DNA of 64,000 nt from contig NZ_CP093310.2 in NCBI RefSeq assembly GCF_022631235.3, positions 186,001-250,000 on the forward strand, given 5' to 3'. Source of the stretch: Psychrobacter raelei (lineage in GTDB: Bacteria; Pseudomonadota; Gammaproteobacteria; Pseudomonadales; Moraxellaceae). The notes beneath the pieces were generated by a model. The model worked only from the letters and a program-made list of their open reading frames with translations. It was not told where the DNA came from and did not search any database. This document shows, piece after piece, positions 58,890-64,000 of this stretch. Numbering within the stretch: the first letter of the stretch is position 1; each line of letters opens with the position of its first letter. Both the position numbers and the translations under genes were made by a program.

Positions 58890-60734
58890 ATGGTGACTCC
58901 GTCGTTAACGGCTCAAGCCGATGACAAGCAAGCCCGTCTAAAGCATCTGATAAAAAGACTGCCTAATTTACCAGGGGTGTATAAGATGCTGGGTAAAAAC
59001 GGCGATATTTTGTATGTCGGTAAAGCCAAATCGCTTAAAAGCCGCGTCAATAGCTATTTTGCCAAAACCATTGACCACCCTAAGACCCGTGCGCTGGTGT
59101 CTCGTATTCATGACATCGAGACCATCATTACCCGCAGTGAGACTGAAGCGTTATTGCTTGAGCAAAACCTGATTAAAGAGCATCGTCCGCCTTATAACGT
59201 GCTGCTGCGTGATGACAAATCCTATCTGTATGTGTTTATCTCCGCTGACCAGCCTTATCCGCGTCTGGCTTATGGCCGCGGTAAGGCCAAGCATCAAAAG
59301 GGCAAGTTTTTTGGGCCCTTCCCCTCAGCACACGCTGCCAAAGAAACCTTGGTGCTGATGCAAAAGATGTTTCAGATGCGCCAATGTACCAATACCTTTT
59401 TTCGTCAGCGCAAACGTCCCTGCCTTGAGTATCAGATTAAACGGTGCCGCGCCCCATGCGTCGGCTTGGTGTCTGCTGAAGAGTACGCAGCCGATGTACA
59501 AAACACCATCCGCTTTTTAAAGGGGGACTCAAGCGACATTCACACCACCTTGATTGAGAAGATGGAACACTCTGCTGAAGCGCTAGACTTCGAAAAAGCA
59601 GCCTTTTATCGTGATCAACTCTCCATGCTGCGTGAAGTACAATCACGCCAAGCGGTATATACGGTGCAAGGGGAGGCCGATGTTATCTCCATTGCCAGTC
59701 AAGCAGGTATGACCTGCGTTAATGTGCTAACCGTGCGTGGCGGGCGGGTATTGGGCGGCAAAAACTACTTCCCCGATGTCGATAGCAATGAGCCGATCAA
59801 TGACAACTTATCCGCCTTTATCACCTCGTTTTATTTTCAAGTTACCGATGACTTGCCAGCAGAGATTATCATTAGCCACGAGCTGCCGGATCAGATGGCA
59901 CTGCAAGAGGCGCTAAGCACCCACTTTGAGGCCAAGACGGTCATCAAAACCAATGTGCGCGAGCACCGTGCAGAGTGGCTGGATTTGGCCAAACTAAATG
60001 CGCACAATGCGTTAAAGACCAAGCTTGGCGATTATCTGGAGCTGCATGCCAGATTTGCTGCGTTAAAAGAGGTGCTCGAGCCGGTCAGCCAAAGCAGCAT
60101 AGACACCATAGAGTGCTTTGATATTTCACATACCATGGGTGAGGCGACCATTGCCAGCTGTGTGGTGTTCGATCAAGGCGGCGCCCGTAAACGTGATTAT
60201 CGACAATACGCCATTCATGGGGTGCAAGATGGCGATGACTATGCTGCTATGGCGCAGGCGATTACCCGTCGTTATAAGAAGCATCCTTTGCCAGATGTAC
60301 TGCTCATCGATGGGGGTAAGGGTCAGCTGTCTATGGCCAAAAATGTGCTTACTGAGCTTGGCCTTTTAAATGACACCTTGCTGATTGGGGTGGCCAAAGG
60401 CGAGGGACGTAAAGCGGGTCTTGAGGTGCTGCACTTTATTGAGCATGAGCCGCTCGACTTACCGATGGACTCTAAGGCGCTGCATTTAATTATGAATATT
60501 CGTGATGAGGCGCACCGCTTTGCCATCACGGCGCATCGCAAAAAACGCGATAAACGCCGCTCATCATCGGTACTTGAAGCCATTCCAGGTCTGGGAGAGA
60601 AGCGCCGCCGTGATTTACTCAACCACTTTGGCGGGCTGCAACAGCTACTGGGCGCATCGCAGCAAGAGCTTGAAGGGGTAAACGGTATTGGTAAAGTGAT
60701 GGCCAACACCATTTATAAAGTGTTGCACGAGTAG
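58890..60734 (+). CDS. uvrC: Excinuclease ABC subunit C
   Basis: Makes both incisions in nucleotide excision repair. N-terminal GIY-YIG domain ([31 protein letters not shown]), Cys-containing [15 protein letters not shown], a UVR motif ([21 protein letters not shown]), the C-terminal RNase H-like nuclease ([31 protein letters not shown]) and helix-hairpin-helix pair ([32 protein letters not shown]). 614 residues (E. coli 610). Weak ribosome site before the ATG. Confidence 0.97.
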   Translation: MVTPSLTAQADDKQARLKHLIKRLPNLPGVYKMLGKNGDILYVGKAKSLKSRVNSYFAKTIDHPKTRALVSRIHDIETIITRSETEALLLEQNLIKEHRPPYNVLLRDDKSYLYVFISADQPYPRLAYGRGKAKHQKGKFFGPFPSAHAAKETLVLMQKMFQMRQCTNTFFRQRKRPCLEYQIKRCRAPCVGLVSAEEYAADVQNTIRFLKGDSSDIHTTLIEKMEHSAEALDFEKAAFYRDQLSMLREVQSRQAVYTVQGEADVISIASQAGMTCVNVLTVRGGRVLGGKNYFPDVDSNEPINDNLSAFITSFYFQVTDDLPAEIIISHELPDQMALQEALSTHFEAKTVIKTNVREHRAEWLDLAKLNAHNALKTKLGDYLELHARFAALKEVLEPVSQSSIDTIECFDISHTMGEATIASCVVFDQGGARKRDYRQYAIHGVQDGDDYAAMAQAITRRYKKHPLPDVLLIDGGKGQLSMAKNVLTELGLLNDTLLIGVAKGEGRKAGLEVLHFIEHEPLDLPMDSKALHLIMNIRDEAHRFAITAHRKKRDKRRSSSVLEAIPGLGEKRRRDLLNHFGGLQQLLGASQQELEGVNGIGKVMANTIYKVLHE

Positions 60735-60745
60735 ACTGAGCGGCA

Positions 60746-60792
60746 ACAAACAACAAAGCGGTAGGCTTGAGGCCTACCGCTTTGTTGTTTGT
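60746..60792. terminator. Long perfect hairpin between convergent uvrC and the coiled-coil gene
   Basis: A 21-bp perfect inverted repeat (60746-60766 and 60772-60792) around a 5-nt loop, with GC-rich core AAGCGGTAGGC and A/T-rich outer arms. It starts 12 bp after the uvrC stop. Likely a bidirectional terminator, though the T tract (TTTGTTGTTTG) is interrupted. Confidence 0.8.
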
Positions 60793-60816
60793 GCTGTGCT
60801 GGGATGTGATTAAGAC

Positions 60817-61638
60817 TTACTTGCTGCTTAAACGGTGCATGATTTGATCACGCAGCCAAGCTTTTAAATTCTCTGACATATCGGCCAACTGCTCACTTAA
60901 GTAGTCATCGATATGCGCCTCAAGACCTTTGATAAACTCCTCATCAAGCTCGCCTTTGAGCGCCGCAAATTCAAAAGCGGGCGGGGTGCTGGTATCGGGG
61001 GCAGTGACGTGCTTGCTCGTTTCACCCTTATCGGTTGCTGCCGTGTCAGCTGCAACCGGGCTTTCTACCGCCGCCGCTTGCTGATACGCCTCGGTTTCAA
61101 TCTCGCTCTGGTCTAGATTGCTCTGATCTAGCTTGCTTTGGTTTAAGCCTTCTTGATCCAAGTCAGAGAGGGTATCGAGGGTATCAGCTGTGCTGTCAGC
61201 AGCTAGGCTAGATTCTGAGATGGTGTCTAGTAAGCGGCTTTCGGCTAAGTTATCTGCCGAATGGTCTTGCTCAATCTGTGCTTCGGCAGCCTGCTCAGCC
61301 TGTTGCTGACTTAAAGCATGCTGCTTAGCTGCCTGTGCTTCAAACGCTAAGCGCTCAGCTTCAAGCTTTTCATATTCTAGTCTCTCGGCTTCTAGACGCT
61401 CAGCTTCTAACTGCTCTGCCTGCAGGCGAGCTGCGGCATGCTCAGCTTCGACCTCGGCATAAATGGCTTCAATATGCTCATGCAAATCCGGCACAGTAAA
61501 CTCAAAGCTGTCTAAGTCGGTCTCAGCCTCTAACAGACGGACGATATCATCAAACTCTTGAAATAAGGCCTCTTTCACAGGCTGAGGCGCATTGCTCCAG
61601 CGGTGTGAAAATTGATGCGAGAACGCGACTTGTGACAT
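60817..61638 (-). CDS. Hypothetical coiled-coil protein with Glu/Leu and Leu-Asp-Gln-Ser repeats
   Basis: 273 residues, not recognised. Order: a hydrophilic N-terminal region (1-60), a strongly helical repeat of the form AEQLEAERLEAERLEYEKLEAERL (about 66-100, coiled coil), an acidic disordered middle with a five-residue repeat (LNQSK, LDQSN, LDQSE; about 165-180), a low-complexity Ala/Thr stretch, and a structured-looking C-terminus (EEFIKGLEAHIDDYLSEQL...WLRDQIMHRLSSK). No signal peptide, membrane helix or cysteine is evident. AGGAGACCTG before the ATG supports it being expressed. Lies between uvrC (convergent) and fabF (same strand, upstream). Confidence 0.75.
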   Translation of the reverse strand: MSQVAFSHQFSHRWSNAPQPVKEALFQEFDDIVRLLEAETDLDSFEFTVPDLHEHIEAIYAEVEAEHAAARLQAEQLEAERLEAERLEYEKLEAERLAFEAQAAKQHALSQQQAEQAAEAQIEQDHSADNLAESRLLDTISESSLAADSTADTLDTLSDLDQEGLNQSKLDQSNLDQSEIETEAYQQAAAVESPVAADTAATDKGETSKHVTAPDTSTPPAFEFAALKGELDEEFIKGLEAHIDDYLSEQLADMSENLKAWLRDQIMHRLSSK

Positions 61639-61706
61639 GCTAACAGGTCTCCTGTTGGATTAGACAATAAGGGTAAATCAAGCCAATAAGCAGCAGGCGT
61701 GTAAAG

Positions 61707-63038
61707 CTACTCTGACCAGCGCCCGAAGATTAGTGTACCATTGGTACCACCAAAGCCAAAGCTATTGGACATGGTGTAATTAAGATCTGTGACAGAGCGG
61801 GCTTTGTGCGCCACATAGTCCAGACGGCACTGCTCATCGACATTATCAAGGTTAATGGTGGGCGGCACCTCTTGCTCTAATAGAGCCTTAACACTAAATA
61901 CCGCTTCAATGGCACCGGCAGCGCCCAATAGATGTCCGGTCATAGACTTAGTGGAGCTGACCAAGATGCTGTCTTTACAGGCGTCAAAGACGGTCTCGAT
62001 GGCTTGAGACTCAGCGATATCACCGGCTGGGGTACTGGTACCGTGCGCATTGATATAGCCAATGTCACAGGGCTTAATACCCGCATCATTGATGGCCATA
62101 ACCATAGAGCGGGCAGCACCGTTACCATCGGTCGGCGGCGCAGTGATATGATGCGCATCATCGCTCATACCGAAGCCCACAAGCTCTGCTAAGATTTTAG
62201 CGCCGCGTGCTTTGGCATGGGCCAAGCTTTCTAACACCAGTACCCCTGAGCCATCACCCAATACGAAGCCATCACGGTCCTTATCAAATGGACGGCTGGC
62301 ACGAGTTGGCTCATCATTGCGGGTAGACAAAGCGCCCATTGCAGCAAAGCCTGCCATACCCAGCGGGCTTGAGCCTTTTTCGCTACCGCCAGCGAGCATC
62401 ACATCACAGTCGCCATAAGCGATAAGACGGGCGGCCAGACCAATGGCGTGTGAGGCTGAGGTACATGCAGTGGCAGTGGCTAAGTTTGGTCCACGTAAGT
62501 TGTGCTTAATGGCCACCATACCTGAGGCCATATTGATAATGGTGCCTGGCAAGCAAAACGGAGACACACGGCGCACGCCTTGATTGGCCAGCGCATCACG
62601 GTTGTCCTCGATAATCTGGATACCACCGATACCTGAGCCAATGATGGCACCGAAGCGATCAGGGTCTACGTTTTGCACTGGAGCAGGCTCAGCAGACAGG
62701 GTATCGATAAAGCCGGCTTGTTTTAAGGCCATACCCGCTGCCGCTACGCCGTAGTGGACGAAGCTGTCATAACGGCGTGCTTCTTTTACGGCCATATATT
62801 GGCTGACATCGAAGCCTTCAATAGTGCCGGCAAATTGTGAGCGATAAGTAGACGCATCAAAATGGGTAATGGGCTTAATACCACTTTCACCCGCAATGAG
62901 GCGCTGCCAAGTGCTGTCCACATCCAGGGCAAGAGGCGTGATGGCGCCCATGCCTGTGATTACCACACGTTGATGGTCGCTGCGCTCATAATGGGGGGCT
63001 TTTGTTGTTGGATTATTATTATTTATAGGTAGACTCAT
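61707..63038 (-). CDS. fabF: 3-oxoacyl-ACP synthase II-type ketosynthase (FabF-like)
   Basis: Condensing enzyme of fatty acid elongation. Active-site Cys C192 in TATACTSASHAIG, H332 in INAHGTSTPAGD, H369 in KSMTGHLLGAAGAIEA; the N-terminal RVVITGMGAITPLA and C-terminal SNSFGFGGTNGTLIFG are typical. 443 residues, with ~20 extra at the N-terminus (Asn-rich) compared with E. coli FabF (413). No acpP or fabG is adjacent, so this may be the main FabF or a second KAS II paralogue. AGGCGATACC before the ATG. Confidence 0.9.
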   Translation of the reverse strand: MSLPINNNNPTTKAPHYERSDHQRVVITGMGAITPLALDVDSTWQRLIAGESGIKPITHFDASTYRSQFAGTIEGFDVSQYMAVKEARRYDSFVHYGVAAAGMALKQAGFIDTLSAEPAPVQNVDPDRFGAIIGSGIGGIQIIEDNRDALANQGVRRVSPFCLPGTIINMASGMVAIKHNLRGPNLATATACTSASHAIGLAARLIAYGDCDVMLAGGSEKGSSPLGMAGFAAMGALSTRNDEPTRASRPFDKDRDGFVLGDGSGVLVLESLAHAKARGAKILAELVGFGMSDDAHHITAPPTDGNGAARSMVMAINDAGIKPCDIGYINAHGTSTPAGDIAESQAIETVFDACKDSILVSSTKSMTGHLLGAAGAIEAVFSVKALLEQEVPPTINLDNVDEQCRLDYVAHKARSVTDLNYTMSNSFGFGGTNGTLIFGRWSE

Positions 63039-63110
63039 GATGGTATCGCCTTATCCTTAGCTTTGGCTTTGTTGTTTATTTATTGCCTAGTTTTTGTTTA
63101 ATGTTGGTGT

Positions 63111-63521
63111 TTATTCACCATACACCTTTAATTTGGCCGCAAAGGCACAGTTTTTGATACGGGCAGATTGTACGACCGCATCGCTTTCGCCATAAAGACG
63201 AGAGAGCTTGGCATCACGGGCAGCATTGTTATTGCTTTTGCCCAGGCCGATATTTATGTTGGGTGAAATGCCCCAGCGTCCTGCCGATACACCGACGCCC
63301 ACACCTGTGGTGGTGATGCCCGAAGCGCTGGATTTTTCATTATTAATATAAGAGTTGATTCGATTGTATTCTTGAGACAAGCTTGCACAGTCATAGTTTT
63401 GATAGGTGCTGGGCGGAATGTACTGCGGGGTGACATTGCCAGTGCTGGCACAGCCGGTTAATACCAAGGTGCCGAGCAGAGCACTTGAGGCCAGTAGCGC
63501 ATTAAGAGTAAGTTTTGGCAT
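63111..63521 (-). CDS. Small predicted lipoprotein
   Basis: 136 residues. Signal peptide II with lipobox LVLTGC (Cys about 24), then a short Pro-rich stretch, DCASLSQEYNRINSYIN, a Gly/Val-rich segment (TTTGVGVGVSAGRWGISPNINIGLG) and a helical end with two further Cys. Gly-rich central parts of this kind recall glycine-zipper-like membrane-inserting lipoproteins, but I do not recognise the family. TAGGAACCC before the ATG. Function unknown. Confidence 0.8.
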   Translation of the reverse strand: MPKLTLNALLASSALLGTLVLTGCASTGNVTPQYIPPSTYQNYDCASLSQEYNRINSYINNEKSSASGITTTGVGVGVSAGRWGISPNINIGLGKSNNNAARDAKLSRLYGESDAVVQSARIKNCAFAAKLKVYGE

Positions 63522-63591
63522 AAGGGTTCCTAGATTTGCTGTTGGGTTCGTCGCGGGGTAACCATTGTGTTAACGGCTAACTTGTTAACGG

Positions 63592-63951
63592 CTAAAAAAA
63601 GTTACTCGGTTTTACGAAAGCTAAGGTAACAATACCGATATAAGCCACTAAGGCAATGAAAATGCCCGCCTTACTTTGTGCAACTGTCGCTGTGGCTCTA
63701 AAGGCCTTAATACTAGCACTTATTGCCGCAAGGAGTAATATAATTTTGGCCGCCACCCACTGTAATGGCGCCCCAGTAGACAGAAGTGGCATCACCGTGA
63801 TTGCGCCTGAAATAATCAATAACGTGTAGACAATGTGAGTGGCAATTTTGCCTTTTTTATCGAAACGCTCACCTTTGGCCAACACCAAATAACTTTGCCA
63901 CAAAAATAATGCAATGGTTATAAAAGCCATCAACATGTGCATGTGTTTCAT
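63592..63951 (-). CDS. SirB2-like integral membrane protein
   Basis: 119 residues with four hydrophobic helices (about 7-24, 37-57, 66-84, 95-112), matching the SirB2 family in length and pattern (HMLMAFITIALFLWQSYLVL, KIATHIVYTLLIISGA). SirB was named for effects on Salmonella invasion gene expression; the function in other bacteria is unknown. GAGGAAC ribosome site. Near the window end, with no neighbour visible upstream. Confidence 0.8.
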   Translation of the reverse strand: MKHMHMLMAFITIALFLWQSYLVLAKGERFDKKGKIATHIVYTLLIISGAITVMPLLSTGAPLQWVAAKIILLLAAISASIKAFRATATVAQSKAGIFIALVAYIGIVTLAFVKPSNFF

Positions 63952-64000
63952 AAGTTCCTCAAGCCGATGGGTATGGGACGGTATAGTTAATTAGATTTAA

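Overview
The window is about 64 kb of a gammaproteobacterial chromosome. Protein sequences and gene order point to Psychrobacter or a close Moraxellaceae relative: a response regulator and kinase very like Acinetobacter BfmR/BfmS, a tpiA-secG-tRNA-Leu-tRNA-fMet-rimP-nusA-infB order, a P. aeruginosa-type MurD loop, and moderate GC. This assignment is from memory of families, not from a search. Nearly everything is housekeeping. The only mobile element is one intact 708-bp insertion sequence.

Layout. 1-1.9 kb: the end of a type IV pilus cluster (pilC cut by the window edge, and a short pilB). 2.2-15.8 kb: tpiA, secG, tRNA-Leu(GAG), initiator tRNA, rimP-nusA-infB, rbfA-truB, an A-rich gene-free stretch, a DJ-1/PfpI gene with two tiny acidic ORFs, then rpsO and pnp. 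16-26 kb: plsB, tesB, an MltB-like transglycosylase, mutY, the YlqF GTPase, a dienelactone hydrolase and a YcgN-like protein. 26-31 kb: amtB-glnK behind a probable sigma-54/NtrC control region, a tandem Usp protein and a SulP transporter. 31.5-37.2 kb: murD, ftsW, gluQ-dksA and a CpdA-like phosphodiesterase. 37.2-40.9 kb: a divergent zinc-uptake locus (zur-znuC-znuB facing znuA) around a Zur-box-like palindrome. 40.9-41.6 kb: an IS1016-group IS with 17-bp inverted repeats and a perfect 8-bp target duplication.

41.7-49.8 kb: the complete F1Fo ATP synthase operon atpIBEFHAGDC. Its spacers are unusually wide, and most hold a non-terminator hairpin. 50-54.4 kb: bfmR and bfmS, separated by a terminator and about 490 bp, then an EnvZ-like kinase with no partner regulator next to it. 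54.5-57 kb: the rpsP-rimM-trmD-rplS operon. 57-64 kb: a DUF3360-like membrane protein, uvrC, a coiled-coil protein of unknown function, a FabF-type ketosynthase, a small lipoprotein and a SirB2-like membrane protein.

Functional themes are translation and RNA turnover, envelope and lipid synthesis, nitrogen and zinc homeostasis, and energy conversion. I found no phage, CRISPR array, toxin-antitoxin pair, resistance island or clear novel multi-gene system. The best leads for new biology are regulatory or structural: hairpins in the atp and rpsP operon spacers, the 15-bp inverted repeat before atpB, the A-rich leader before the DJ-1 gene with its two micro-ORFs, a Fur-box-like site 240 bp before tesB, the PilB that lacks its N-terminal domain, and the unpaired EnvZ-like kinase.
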